Below, one piece after another: positions 42,973 through 54,204 of a DNA stretch of 64,000 nt. Position numbers and translations under genes: made by a program. Every line of letters begins with the position of its first letter. Position 1 is the stretch's first letter. The DNA is taken from contig JABCYZ010000004.1 in assembly GCA_013289955.1 (NCBI GenBank), positions 124,001 through 188,000 of the forward strand. Direction: 5' to 3'. The notes below the pieces were generated by a model, which saw nothing but the letters and a program-made list of their open reading frames with translations, was not told the DNA's origin and did not search any database. The DNA is from Acidobacteriota bacterium. Its GTDB lineage: Bacteria > Acidobacteriota > Terriglobia > Acidiferrales > UBA7541.

Positions 42973-42991
42973 GCGGCAGCAAAGCTGCCGC
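42973..42991. repeat. GCGGCAGC..GCTGCCGC palindrome
   Basis: GCGGCAGC and GCTGCCGC flank AAA in the DUF1800-DUF1501 spacer, followed by ACTCC. It has the layout of the other dispersed palindromes (about 8-bp stem, 2-3 base loop, GCACT-type tail) with different stem sequence. Confidence 0.5.
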
Positions 42992-43025
42992 ACTCCATGT
43001 TCGGGAAAGAACTTGAGAGGTTCCA

Positions 43026-44318
43026 ATGAGCCATGAATGTTGCGAAGGCGTGAGAGGGTTGAAGTTTTCACGGCGGTATTTTTTGAAGCAGGGCAGCGTG
43101 GCCATGGTTGGCTTGAGCGCGATGCCAGCATTCTTGCAGCGCGCGGTGGCGGCGACGCCGATGACGGGCAAGAAGCAGCTCGTTGTGCTGTTTCAACGCG
43201 GCGCGGCTGACGGACTGAACATCGTGGTTCCCTTTGGCGAGCCGAATTACTACCGGATGCGGCCTAGCATTGCAATTCCGCAGCCCAAGCGGGGCGGCGC
43301 CGATGCAGCCATTGATCTGGACGGATTTTTTGGGCTGCATCCGAGCCTCGCACCGCTCGAGCCTTTATTCCATCAGAATCAGCTTGCCATCGTGCATGCG
43401 GCAGGATCGCCGGATCCGACGCGATCGCATTTCGACGCGCAGGATTTCATGGAGTCGGGAACGCCAGGCGTGAAGGCAACTGATGACGGCTGGCTGAACC
43501 GCGCGCTGGAGATTGTGCCAGAGGAGGATGCCTCGCCCTTTCGCGCCGTCGCGATGGGGCCGAATCTGCCGCGGATGCTTCGCGGAAGCGCCCCGGCGAT
43601 TGCGCTTCCGGATTTGAAGCAATTCAAGGTGATGGCGCAGGCACCCGGGTCCGGGCAGATGGTCGAAGGCGGATTCGAAGCGATGTACGCGCAAACCGTC
43701 GACCACGCTCTGCACGGTACTGGTGCGGAAACCTTCGAGGCCATCGATCTCCTGCGCAAAGCGGATCCGGCGAAGTATCAGCCGGAGAATGGCGCTCAAT
43801 ATCCGACCAACAAGCTGGGCCAGAGTTTAGAACAAATTGGGCAGCTGCTTAAGGCCAACATCGGCGTGGAAGTCTTGTTCGTCGATTGCGGCGGCTGGGA
43901 CAACCACGTAAATGAAGGCGGTGTGCAGGGGCAGCTCTCCAACTTGCTGAAGGACCTGGGACAGGGATTGGCGGCCTTCCATCAAGACCTGGGCGACCGC
44001 ATGCAAGACATCGTTTTTGTGACCATGAGCGAATTCGGCCGCACCGCGAAAGAGAATGGCAATCGCGGCACCGACCACGGACACGCGAACTGCATGTTTG
44101 TGATGGGCGGCGACGTGAAGGGCGGCCGCGTCTATGGCAAATGGCCCGGGCTGGACGATCACCAGCTGAACGAGGGGCGCGATCTAGCGCTGACGACGGA
44201 CTTCCGCAGTGTGATTGGAGAGATATTGACGAAGCACATCGGGGTCAAGGATCTTCGGCCGGTATTCCCTGGATTCGACAACAATCCGCACAAATTTACA
44301 GGACTGATCAAGGCCTAG
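43026..44318 (+). CDS. DUF1501 family exported protein with Tat-like signal
   Basis: A 430-residue protein. The N-terminus has a twin-arginine signal (SRRYFLKQG) followed by a hydrophobic stretch. It then shows KQLVVLFQRGAADGLNIVVPFGEP, SPDPTRSHFDAQDFMESGTP and VTMSEFGRTAKENGNRGTDHGHANCMFVMGG, all hallmarks of DUF1501, a sulfatase/alkaline phosphatase-like fold. Pairing with DUF1800 upstream is the usual arrangement. The protein is predicted to be folded before export; substrate unknown. Confidence 0.92.
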   Translation: MSHECCEGVRGLKFSRRYFLKQGSVAMVGLSAMPAFLQRAVAATPMTGKKQLVVLFQRGAADGLNIVVPFGEPNYYRMRPSIAIPQPKRGGADAAIDLDGFFGLHPSLAPLEPLFHQNQLAIVHAAGSPDPTRSHFDAQDFMESGTPGVKATDDGWLNRALEIVPEEDASPFRAVAMGPNLPRMLRGSAPAIALPDLKQFKVMAQAPGSGQMVEGGFEAMYAQTVDHALHGTGAETFEAIDLLRKADPAKYQPENGAQYPTNKLGQSLEQIGQLLKANIGVEVLFVDCGGWDNHVNEGGVQGQLSNLLKDLGQGLAAFHQDLGDRMQDIVFVTMSEFGRTAKENGNRGTDHGHANCMFVMGGDVKGGRVYGKWPGLDDHQLNEGRDLALTTDFRSVIGEILTKHIGVKDLRPVFPGFDNNPHKFTGLIKA

Positions 44319-44421
44319 CCCGAATCGCTCGTCTCAGTCCTCGGACTTGGCCAGCGATTCCATCACGCTGGACAGTTGCACACCCGAAAACTTCGAGGGC
44401 ACTCGTCCCACTTGTTCCAAA

Positions 44422-45198
44422 TCACTCCGTGGTCTTCAGTTCGCGAATCCAGATATTTCGAAAACGCACGGGATCGCCGTGATCCTGTAGTGCAAGCGGG
44501 AGTTTTTCTGGCGTGGCTTTGTACGGCGGTCGCTCGCCGTGTTCGGTAGGACCGGAAAGCTCGACGTTGTCTTGTACGAGAACGCCGTTGTGAAAGACGG
44601 TTTCGCGGGCGGGGCGGAGGAGTTTGCCGCTGGCATCGAAGCGCGGGCCATGGAAGACGATGTCATACCATTGCCACTGGCCTGGCGGCCGCGAGGCGTT
44701 CACGAGCGGAGGGTATTGCCCGTACACCGCTGATGCCTGGCCGTCCGCGTAGGTTTTGTTTTCGTAGGAATCCAGAACTTGCACTTCGTAGAGGCCCATC
44801 AGGAAAACGCCGCTGTTCCCACGCTCCTGGCTCTCGCCGTGCGGAGGTGTGGGCTCCCGAAACTCGACATGCAGCTGGCAATCGCCGAAGGCTTGCTTGG
44901 TGTAGATGTAGCCGGTCTTCGCCACGACCTCTGCGTAGCTATTCTCCACCTTCCATTTCGCGGGAGTGCCGTCCTTGTGCTGCCACTTGGAGAGATCGGT
45001 TCCGTCAAAAAGTATCGTAGCGTCTGCAGGCGGACGCCCGGGCCCATCCTGCGTGCTCGCGCTGCCTGGATCGACCACTGAGGGGACGGGGCGATTCAGA
45101 TCGTGAATCTTCCATTTGGTATCTACCTGCGCTAGCAAAATGTTAGGACTTAGAGTGATGGCGACAGCGGCTACAAGAGAGAGACAGCTTATTTTCAT
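44422..45198 (-). CDS. DUF1080 (3-keto-disaccharide hydrolase domain) exported protein
   Basis: A 258-residue secreted protein with signal peptide (MKISCLSLVAAVAITLSPNILLAQ). The domain opens ILFDGTDLSKWQHKDGTPAKWKVEN and contains FGDCQLHVEFREP, GNSGVFLMGLYEVQVLDSYEN and PLALQDHGDPVRFRNIWIREL, diagnostic for DUF1080, a concanavalin-like fold. Some members hydrolyse 3-keto-glycosides. The start at 45198 puts the signal at the N-terminus. It stands alone. Confidence 0.9.
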   Translation of the reverse strand: MKISCLSLVAAVAITLSPNILLAQVDTKWKIHDLNRPVPSVVDPGSASTQDGPGRPPADATILFDGTDLSKWQHKDGTPAKWKVENSYAEVVAKTGYIYTKQAFGDCQLHVEFREPTPPHGESQERGNSGVFLMGLYEVQVLDSYENKTYADGQASAVYGQYPPLVNASRPPGQWQWYDIVFHGPRFDASGKLLRPARETVFHNGVLVQDNVELSGPTEHGERPPYKATPEKLPLALQDHGDPVRFRNIWIRELKTTE

Positions 45199-45381
45199 GA
45201 TTCGGACCTCGCTCGAACGCGCGAGGATTCTAGCGCCGAATGCTTTGTGAATACAGAAATCGTTTTTGGAAGAAGCCAAAGAGGTCAAGAAGAGCCTTTT
45301 GTCTGACTCCAGCGAAAAACGGGGGCCATGGGGGCCGCCAGCGGCTGCCCCGAGAATTGGCCAAATGGATTGCTTCCGCTA

Positions 45382-47841
45382 TTACGCTGCCGATCCTCGA
45401 ATGCGCATTCCGTAGAACGAACGGTAGACGAAGACGAAAGAGACGACGAAGAAGGCGGCGGCCAAGATGTGTGTCAGGCCGTTGCCGCCCTGGCTGGCGG
45501 TGAGTTGCACGGCCAGCTCGACGGCTAGGAGGCCAAAGAGCGTTGTGAACTTGATGACCGGGTTGAGGGCAACGGAAGACGTGTCCTTGAACGGATCGCC
45601 GACCGTGTCGCCGATGACGGTGGCGTCATGGAGCGGCGTGCCTTTTTGTTTGAGTTCGACTTCGACGATTTTCTTGGCGTTGTCCCATGCGCCGCCGGCG
45701 TTGGCCATGAAGATGGCTTGGTACAAGCCGAAGATGGCGATGGAGAAAAGATAGCCGATAAAAAAGAAAGGCTCGACGAAGGCGAAGGACAGCGTGGCGA
45801 AAAACACCGCGATGAAAATGTTGAGCATGCCCTTCTGCGCGTACTTGGTGCAGATCTCGACGACTTTTTTGCTGTCGGCGATGCTGGCGGCGGCTGCGCC
45901 TTCCAGGTGAATGTTCGCTTTGATGAATTCGACGGCGCGGTAAGCGCCGGTGGTCACCGCTTGCGTGCTAGCGCCGGTGAACCAGTAAATCATCGCACCG
46001 CCGGTTATGAGTCCGAGAACAAACGGCGCGTGGAGGAGCGAGAGATTGTTCACGTTTTCCGTGAGGCCGTGCGTTAGTGCCATGATGATGGAAAAGATCA
46101 TCGTCGTGGCGCCTACGACCGCCGTGCCGATGAGCACGGGTTTGGCGGTGGCCTTAAACGTGTTGCCAGCGCCGTCGTTGGCTTCGAGCATTTCCTTGGC
46201 GCGTTCGAAGTTTACGTCGATGTTGTAGGCTTTTTTCAATTCCCCCTGAATGCCAGGAATTTGCTCGATCAGCGACAGTTCGTAGACAGACTGCGCGTTA
46301 TCAGTGACCGGTCCGTAGGAATCGACGGCGATCGTGACCGGTCCCATGCCGAGGAAGCCGAAGGCCACCAGTCCGAAAGCGAATACAGCCGGCGCGAGCA
46401 TGAGCAGTCCGAGGTCGAGAGTGCTGATGAGATAGCCGAGGGACATCAGAAGGACCATTGCCAAGCCGATGTAATAGGCCGAGAAATTTCCCGCGACGAA
46501 GCCGGAGAGAATTCCGAGCGAGGCGCCGCCTTCTTCCGCCGAAGCGACGACTTCCTTAACATGGCGCGACTCGGTGGAAGTAAATGCTTTCACCAACTCC
46601 GGAATGACGGCGCCCGCAAGCGTTCCGCAAGAGATGATCGTCGCAAGTTTCCACCACTGCGTGGCGTCCACTCCCAGGGTGGGAATAATCAGATACGAGA
46701 TCACATAGGTCAGGGCAATAGAAACAACCGAAGTGATCCACACCAGCGAAGTCAGCGGCGCTTCGTAGTTCATCTTGTCCGCGTTGCCATACCTCGTTTT
46801 GGCGATGAAGCCGTTAATGAAATAGGCTCCGGCGCTGGAAACCAGCATCATGATGCGCATCACGAAGATCCACACGAGCAATTGCACTTGGACTCTCGGA
46901 TCTTTCACAGCGAGGAGAATAAACGTGATCAGCGCGACGCCAGTGACGCCGTAGGTCTCAAAGCCATCGGCGCTGGGCCCAACGGAATCGCCTGCATTGT
47001 CGCCGGTGCAGTCTGCGATAACTCCAGGATTACGCGCGTCGTCTTCCTTTATCTTGAAGACGATCTTCATCAAATCGGAGCCGATATCGGCGATTTTCGT
47101 GAAGATGCCGCCTGCGATGCGCAACACCGCCGCGCCAAGCGATTCCCCGATGGCGAAGCCGATGAAGCACGGGCCCGCGTAGTCGCCCGGAATAAACAGC
47201 AAAATAAAGAGCATCATCAACAGCTCTACACTGATGAGCATCATACCGATACTCATGCCGGCCTCGAGCGGCGTGTGGTAGATGGGATAAGGCTTGCCAC
47301 GGAGCGCAGCAAAAGCCGTGCGCGAGTTGGCGAAGGTATTTACGCGAATGCCGAACCAAGCCACGCCGTAGCTTCCGGCCATGCCCACGATGCTGAAGAC
47401 GAGAATGATCGGCAAAGTCACGGCCGTCGGATGCACGGGAGCGAGGACGCCGAAGTAAAGAACGATGACGACGGCGATAAAGAGCCACAAGAAGACAAGG
47501 AATTTGCCCTGGGTGAGAAGGTAGGTTTTGCAGGTTTCGTAAATGAGCTCAGAGATGTCGAGCATCGATTTGTGGACGGGCATGCCCTTCAGCCGGCTGT
47601 AGATCGCTAGTCCGAAAATCAGCCCGAATACACAAAAGACGATGCCGAAGAGAAGCAGCTTGTGGCCATCGATACCGAGAAAAGTGACCTGCGAGAGATC
47701 GGGCACTTTGAGGCCAGCTTCACCGCCGGCTTCTTGAGCCAGGGTTGCGGCACCGCTGCAAAGCGCGAGAAAAGCGGCCGCGGCACTACCTTTGGCGAAT
47801 CTACGTCCCAAGGACCAGGCACTTGCAAGCCAGGTGCGCAT
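45382..47841 (-). CDS. hppA: Membrane-bound pyrophosphatase, ion pump
   Basis: An 819-residue integral membrane protein with about 16 helices that couples pyrophosphate hydrolysis to H(+) or Na(+) transport. The signature segment reads GGIFTKIADIGSDLM, DARNPGVIADCTGDNAGDSVGPSADGFETYG, with the pyrophosphate-binding acidic residues. The variable ion-specificity site reads GNTFKATAKP: a Lys occupies the position that is Ala in K(+)-dependent enzymes. The protein is longer than the common 650-760 residues, with a signal-like N-terminal extension. A GGAGG site precedes 47841. Likely a divergent clade; the coupling ion cannot be told by eye. Confidence 0.9.
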   Translation of the reverse strand: MRTWLASAWSLGRRFAKGSAAAAFLALCSGAATLAQEAGGEAGLKVPDLSQVTFLGIDGHKLLLFGIVFCVFGLIFGLAIYSRLKGMPVHKSMLDISELIYETCKTYLLTQGKFLVFLWLFIAVVIVLYFGVLAPVHPTAVTLPIILVFSIVGMAGSYGVAWFGIRVNTFANSRTAFAALRGKPYPIYHTPLEAGMSIGMMLISVELLMMLFILLFIPGDYAGPCFIGFAIGESLGAAVLRIAGGIFTKIADIGSDLMKIVFKIKEDDARNPGVIADCTGDNAGDSVGPSADGFETYGVTGVALITFILLAVKDPRVQVQLLVWIFVMRIMMLVSSAGAYFINGFIAKTRYGNADKMNYEAPLTSLVWITSVVSIALTYVISYLIIPTLGVDATQWWKLATIISCGTLAGAVIPELVKAFTSTESRHVKEVVASAEEGGASLGILSGFVAGNFSAYYIGLAMVLLMSLGYLISTLDLGLLMLAPAVFAFGLVAFGFLGMGPVTIAVDSYGPVTDNAQSVYELSLIEQIPGIQGELKKAYNIDVNFERAKEMLEANDGAGNTFKATAKPVLIGTAVVGATTMIFSIIMALTHGLTENVNNLSLLHAPFVLGLITGGAMIYWFTGASTQAVTTGAYRAVEFIKANIHLEGAAAASIADSKKVVEICTKYAQKGMLNIFIAVFFATLSFAFVEPFFFIGYLFSIAIFGLYQAIFMANAGGAWDNAKKIVEVELKQKGTPLHDATVIGDTVGDPFKDTSSVALNPVIKFTTLFGLLAVELAVQLTASQGGNGLTHILAAAFFVVSFVFVYRSFYGMRIRGSAA

Positions 47842-48329
47842 TAAAAATCCTCCATGAAGAAAAATCGGATTCAGGGTCAACCACCGCCCTGCACACTCGT
47901 CTCCGGCACACCATTTCAACCGAACGCGTCTCAATGAGCGTCGGGGGATTGCCTTGCCGGATTTCTAAAGGCTCCCACCTCAGACGGGATAGGAACTTCG
48001 CTTTTGTGTCCCCCCGGCCGGACCGGGGCTGCCAGAGCGCGTACCCAACCTCTCTGCCTCGCTAAAATACAGCGAAGCAGCCCCTGTTGGGCCCGAACAC
48101 GGGCGTACACAAAACGTTGATTTATAACATTTAGCGGAGTGGCGGGTCAAACAGTGAAAGTGCCGTTCCGGGGTCGTGAAGTCGATCGCTCTGGTGACCC
48201 GAAGAGGGGCGGATTGGGAGGTTTATAGGACGGTACCGCGACAAATATGCGGGCGAAAAACAATCGCAAAGCGATGGTAACATGCCTTCATTGCCAGAGC
48301 AGGAAACAACCCGGTATGGACGGGGGTCC
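47842..48329. other. Divergent spacer upstream of hppA and bioD
   Basis: About 490 bases with no convincing gene. A CCCCGG/CCGGGG hairpin lies at 48012-48028. TATAAC near 48123 could be a -10 for the rightward genes but its -35 is unclear. Nothing else was recognised. Confidence 0.4.
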
Positions 48330-48494
48330 ATGAGAGCAGATTTTTCGCAGGCAGCAGCAAGAGTCGCGGCTGCCATTGATGCAGTTCGCCAAAATGGAAA
48401 ACGCTTGGTAGCCGGCGCGGTCCGCCATACGCCGTCCGCGCTGCTGAGGGTTCGCGGGCAAAACCACAACGAGCAAGCCGCGGGACACGCGTGA
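48330..48494 (+). CDS. Possible small protein translationally coupled to bioD
   Basis: A 54-residue frame (MRADFSQAAARVAAAIDAVRQ...) whose TGA overlaps the GTG start of bioD (GTGA at 48491-48494). It begins with an amphipathic helix and ends basic. No family is recognised. The only support is the overlap; chance is a real possibility. It has no similarity to other biotin enzymes. Confidence 0.3.
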   Translation: MRADFSQAAARVAAAIDAVRQNGKRLVAGAVRHTPSALLRVRGQNHNEQAAGHA

Positions 48495-49126
48495 GACATC
48501 ATTTCTTTATTACTGGCACGGATGCCGGCGTCGGGAAGACGACGCTCTCGGCGCTACTCTGCGCGGCGCTGGATGCAGTTTATTGGAAGCCGATCCAGAC
48601 AGGAACGCTTGAAGGCTCGGACCGCGTGACGGTGATGCGGCTCGCCGGAATTGGGACGGACCGCACGCTGGATGAGGTGTACAAATTTGTGCCGCCGGTT
48701 TCGCCGGACCTCGCCGCGCGCTGGGCGGGCGTGGAAATCGATCTGGGACGCATCAATTTGCCGACCAGCCTGCTGAATGACTGGCTGGTCGTCGAAGGCT
48801 TGGGCGGCGTGCTGGTTCCCATCAACCAGAAGCAATTTATGCTGGATATGATGGTCAAGTTCAAACTGCCGGTGATTCTTGCGGCGCGCAGTGGCGCGGG
48901 GACGATCAATCACACATTGCTGACGCTGGCGGCCCTGCACGCGGCAGAACTGCCCGTACATGGCGTGGTATTGATCGGCGACCAAAACCGCGAGAACCGC
49001 GAGACCATCGAGAAGTTTGGACACGTTCGGGTAATCGGCGAAATTCCGCGCCTGCCCAATCTTCACCGCACCGCGTTGATGCAGATCTTCATGAACCACT
49101 TCGACCGCGCCGCGTTTTCGCAATAA
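48491..49126 (+). CDS. bioD: Dethiobiotin synthetase
   Basis: A 211-residue ATP-dependent carboxylase that closes the ureido ring of dethiobiotin. The P-loop GTDAGVGKT (residues 9-17), the substrate lysine in YWKPIQTG, WLVVEGLGGVLVPI and the R/SGAGTINHTLLT motif are all present. The start is GTG at 48491. No other biotin genes lie in the window, so the pathway is split in the genome. Length is normal. Confidence 0.9.
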   Translation: MRHHFFITGTDAGVGKTTLSALLCAALDAVYWKPIQTGTLEGSDRVTVMRLAGIGTDRTLDEVYKFVPPVSPDLAARWAGVEIDLGRINLPTSLLNDWLVVEGLGGVLVPINQKQFMLDMMVKFKLPVILAARSGAGTINHTLLTLAALHAAELPVHGVVLIGDQNRENRETIEKFGHVRVIGEIPRLPNLHRTALMQIFMNHFDRAAFSQ

Positions 49127-49277
49127 TTGCGCGCCGTGGCCCTGCTATTGCTCCAGAACACATTGAGCCGTCTGCTAGACTGATCGTCGGGAATTCGGCG
49201 GATGCATTTGCCTAGATGTGTGGCGGGAAAAGGCGGCAGCTGTTCGGATGGAAAATGGATAGAGGCTGGAGCGGCGA

Positions 49278-49892
49278 TTGTCAGTAAATCTGAACGGATG
49301 GAAGCAAAGAATTGTAGCTTTCGCCGGCGGGCTGGGAGCGCCGGGGCTTTTTCTCATTTCCTTTTTGGATTCCTCGGTGCTTTCCTTTCCCATTATCAAT
49401 GACCTTCTGCTCATTCAGCTCTCCATGCAGAACCACGCCCGCATGCCGGTTTACGCTCTGATGGCGGCGGCCGGCTCGGTATTGGGCTGCGTTGCGCTTT
49501 ACTTTCTGGCGCGCATGGGCGGGGAAGCCTATTTCCATCGGAAGGCGGGTGCGCGAGCGCATGCGATTCGCCATTGGGTCGAGCGCAACGGTTTCGGTGG
49601 AATGTTGATTGCCGCGCTGCTGCCACCGCCGACGCCGTTCAAAATATTTGTGTTTGCTGCCGGCGTTTTTGAGGCGCCGCTCTTTGGATTCGCCTCAGCA
49701 ATCACGCTGGCCCGTCTGTTTCGCTATTTCGGGGTGGGCTATCTCGCCGTTCGCTACGGCGCGGACGCCATGCCGTATCTCGCTGCTCACAAGTTGCAAG
49801 TGGCGGCGCTCGTGATTGCGCTTGTGGCGGTCAGTTATGGACTTTCGCGCTGGATTCTGCGGCATAAGCCGCATCATGAGCCGCAAAAGTGA
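49278..49892 (+). CDS. DedA/YqaA-like (VTT domain) membrane protein
   Basis: A 204-residue inner-membrane protein with four or five helices. The VTT pattern is visible: GAPGLFLISFLDSSVLSFP near the N-terminus, AAGSVLGCVALYFLARMGGEAYF with the conserved Gly, and ALLPPPTPFKIFVFAAGVF. DedA-like proteins help maintain lipid recycling (undecaprenyl-phosphate or phosphatidylethanolamine scrambling). Start TTG at 49278. It is alone on the + strand between unrelated genes. Confidence 0.82.
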   Translation: MSVNLNGWKQRIVAFAGGLGAPGLFLISFLDSSVLSFPIINDLLLIQLSMQNHARMPVYALMAAAGSVLGCVALYFLARMGGEAYFHRKAGARAHAIRHWVERNGFGGMLIAALLPPPTPFKIFVFAAGVFEAPLFGFASAITLARLFRYFGVGYLAVRYGADAMPYLAAHKLQVAALVIALVAVSYGLSRWILRHKPHHEPQK

Positions 49893-49904
49893 ACCGGGTG
49901 TGGA

Positions 49905-50939
49905 TTAATGGCGAAGATCTCGAGCCCAAACCAGCTCCTCGGACGTGACCATGTTGTTTGAGTCGAGTTCGATGACGGCGGCAATCTCATGTTGAGTATC
50001 GCCGGCGGCGGCATAACGCAAATCGCGTAAGATGGCCACGTAGCCCCTCTCGGTTTTCTCCAAGCTGGCCTTGGGAACCTGCGCTATCGCGAGAAATCGC
50101 CTGGCCACGACTGTGTTTCTGGCCGCGTCAAGAGCGGGAGAAGGATCCGGCTTGAATTGCCTCACGCTGGAGTCAGCGTCAAACGTGTCCGACGAAGAGG
50201 CGCTGACTTCGATTTCGTCCAGGGCGCTCTCCGTTTCCACCAATCCGCGCCAGGTGAGGATCGAGAGAGACTCCGGGAAAGCGCTCACACGGCGCGGAGT
50301 CTCTCCGTGAAAGGTGCGAGATTCCATCGTGGCCAGTGCATTTGAGTGCAGAGCTGCGCGAGCTCCCACGTAAACCAACACCAGAGCCAGGCCGATGAGG
50401 GCGCCGGCTTGTCCGCGCGGTTTTTTTGACTTGGCGCCAATTTCGGAACTGACGAGATGCAATAATTCGGGCAGCGCTATGCAAGCGATCAGGATCGTAA
50501 GAATCCACGGGTCAATCGGCGGGAGCCAGTCCGCCGCGAAGCGTCTCGAACTGAGCGGCCAGAAAAGCGCGACACCGTCGGATTGGCACGCGTCCATCGC
50601 AATGTGCAGCAAACCGGTGCACAAAGACGCTCCGAAGGTTCCTGCCCAGAGCGTTCCTGCGGGCAGGGGAGTGCCAACAATTTCGCTCCCGGAGCGCAAA
50701 TAATGCCGAACGACCGGAAACGAGGGAATCAATGTCAGGAAAAAAAATATGGCCAGGATGGAATGCGTGTACGTCCCGTGCCAGGCAAGAAAGTTGGAAG
50801 GACCCCAATACTGGCTGAACCAATCGAGATCTGCAGCGCAACCCACAAGTACGGCGCTGGCCAGAGCCGCTTTTCCGGCGCGAGGAAAAAAGCCTCGCGC
50901 CACGGCGAGCGATCCCAGTCCATGGGTGACGATGTCCAC
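49905..50939 (-). CDS. DUF457/YdjM-like membrane protein, predicted metal-dependent hydrolase
   Basis: A 344-residue membrane protein. The N-terminus MDIVTHGLGSLAVAR and the later HGTYTHSIL and GLLHIAMDACQSDG are the conserved His/Asp pattern of this family (E. coli YdjM, an LexA-controlled inner-membrane protein). A soluble C-terminal region of about 130 residues follows the helices. The 3' end lies 12 bases from the DedA-like gene. It is two bases from the following lipid kinase gene, so both are probably co-transcribed. Its function is unproven. Confidence 0.8.
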   Translation of the reverse strand: MDIVTHGLGSLAVARGFFPRAGKAALASAVLVGCAADLDWFSQYWGPSNFLAWHGTYTHSILAIFFFLTLIPSFPVVRHYLRSGSEIVGTPLPAGTLWAGTFGASLCTGLLHIAMDACQSDGVALFWPLSSRRFAADWLPPIDPWILTILIACIALPELLHLVSSEIGAKSKKPRGQAGALIGLALVLVYVGARAALHSNALATMESRTFHGETPRRVSAFPESLSILTWRGLVETESALDEIEVSASSSDTFDADSSVRQFKPDPSPALDAARNTVVARRFLAIAQVPKASLEKTERGYVAILRDLRYAAAGDTQHEIAAVIELDSNNMVTSEELVWARDLRH

Positions 50940-50941
50940 AA

Positions 50942-51910
50942 TTACGTCTTCGCGGCTTCTTTCGTCTTCGCGGAATGGCCGTTACGTGGAACGAGCAATC
51001 TTAGAGCGCGCGGTATAATCTTGAACTCGACAGGAAGGCGTGCCAGCGGCTCGCCGTCCACCTGAGCGTAAATTGGGTCCGCGCCAAGTGGCTCGCAGAG
51101 GATATTGTCGGCTTTCCAGAAGTGCACGCCTGCGGTGCCCCGGAGCTTTCCGAGCCAAAGCGTGGGAAGGTAACTAAGGTAGCGCAAACCGCTTTGTGTG
51201 GTCAGGGTCATTAACTCAAACTGATCTTCGTAAAGATCGGCGTCCGTGGTGATCTTGAACGGCCCGCCATAGTGTTTCGTGCGGCCCACCACGACCAAAG
51301 AGGAGTCGACTTCCTTGCCCGCGGCAATCACCCGAAAGTGCTGGAACTTGTAGCGGAAGGCTTCGCGGGCTCCTTGCCACCAGTACGCCAGAATGCCGAC
51401 GCGCGCTTTGAGATCGAGATCGATGGAATAGACGATCATGCCATCGGGCCCCGCGCCTGCGACGCTGAGAAAATATTTTGTTTTCGCCGGTTCGTTTAGC
51501 GGCGTGGCTAGTCCCAGTGGAATATCCCGCACGACTCCGTGTACGAGCATTTCAGCTGCACTTGGAATGTCCCAGGGCAATTTTAATTCTTTGGCGAGAA
51601 CATTGGCTGTGCCGCCGGGAAGAAGGGCGAGCGGAACGCGGTGGCCATTCTTTTGGCCTGCCAGACCATTCACAACTTCATTCAGCGTGCCGTCGCCACC
51701 GCACGCGATAACGAGATGGCGCCCTTCGTCATTGGCGCGCTGCGCGATCTCCGTGGCGTCGCCGGCTTTTGTGGTTTCGGCAAGGTCTGTGTGGATGCCG
51801 CCGGCAGCAAAGATGCGCCGCGCTTCATCGAGCAAGGCGCGGCGGCCATTCCCGCCGTTACCAGCGTTGGGGTTATGGATCAAGAGCGCGTTTTGGATTT
51901 CTGTGGTCAT
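50942..51910 (-). CDS. Diacylglycerol kinase-family lipid kinase
   Basis: A 322-residue kinase of the DAGK_cat/YegS fold. It begins ALLIHNPNAGNGG and has the nucleotide-binding CGGDGTLNEVVNGL and PLALLPGGTANVLAKEL. It ends QVDGEPLARLPVEFKIIPRAL, also a family mark. Substrates are likely diacylglycerol, undecaprenol or sphingoid-type lipids. It lies two bases upstream of the DUF457 gene on the same strand. It is divergent from ligA. Confidence 0.9.
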   Translation of the reverse strand: MTTEIQNALLIHNPNAGNGGNGRRALLDEARRIFAAGGIHTDLAETTKAGDATEIAQRANDEGRHLVIACGGDGTLNEVVNGLAGQKNGHRVPLALLPGGTANVLAKELKLPWDIPSAAEMLVHGVVRDIPLGLATPLNEPAKTKYFLSVAGAGPDGMIVYSIDLDLKARVGILAYWWQGAREAFRYKFQHFRVIAAGKEVDSSLVVVGRTKHYGGPFKITTDADLYEDQFELMTLTTQSGLRYLSYLPTLWLGKLRGTAGVHFWKADNILCEPLGADPIYAQVDGEPLARLPVEFKIIPRALRLLVPRNGHSAKTKEAAKT

Positions 51911-51959
51911 CCCGATTTGGCTTCACTGGTGCGAGTCGTTTCTTACCATGTTCATTCTA

Positions 51960-51965
51960 TATAAT
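51960..51965 (+). promoter_or_regulatory. Consensus -10 element for ligA
   Basis: TATAAT at 51960-51965 is a perfect -10. A -35 at 15-17 bases spacing is weak (TTTCTT or CGTTTC). The ligA ATG lies 39 bases further. Confidence 0.4.
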
Positions 51966-51980
51966 GTCAGGCGAAATTGA

Positions 51981-54029
<2,049 letters not shown>

Positions 54030-54193
54030 CCGATTGTTCCCCTACGGCGATTCTCCAAAACATTCGCCAACATTTTGGCTCTGAGGCATAATCCGCGCGA
54101 CGGCGAGGTGTGGGCGCCCCAAGTCCAGAGCCTGCTCTGCGACCCACGAAATCGCCCGCACCTTCCCGTAGGACGAACGATTGGCACTCGAGT

Positions 54194-54199
54194 TATAAT
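54194..54199 (+). promoter_or_regulatory. Perfect -10 element of rnpB
   Basis: TATAAT at 54194-54199 lies about seven bases before the expected rnpB 5' end. The -35 region (GGACGA around 54171) does not match well. Confidence 0.55.
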
Positions 54200-54204
54200 T
54201 AAGT

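Noticed and set aside
46261..47610. 449-residue frame opposite hppA
   Set aside because: His/Asp/Arg-rich composition typical of antisense of membrane helices; hppA is certain.
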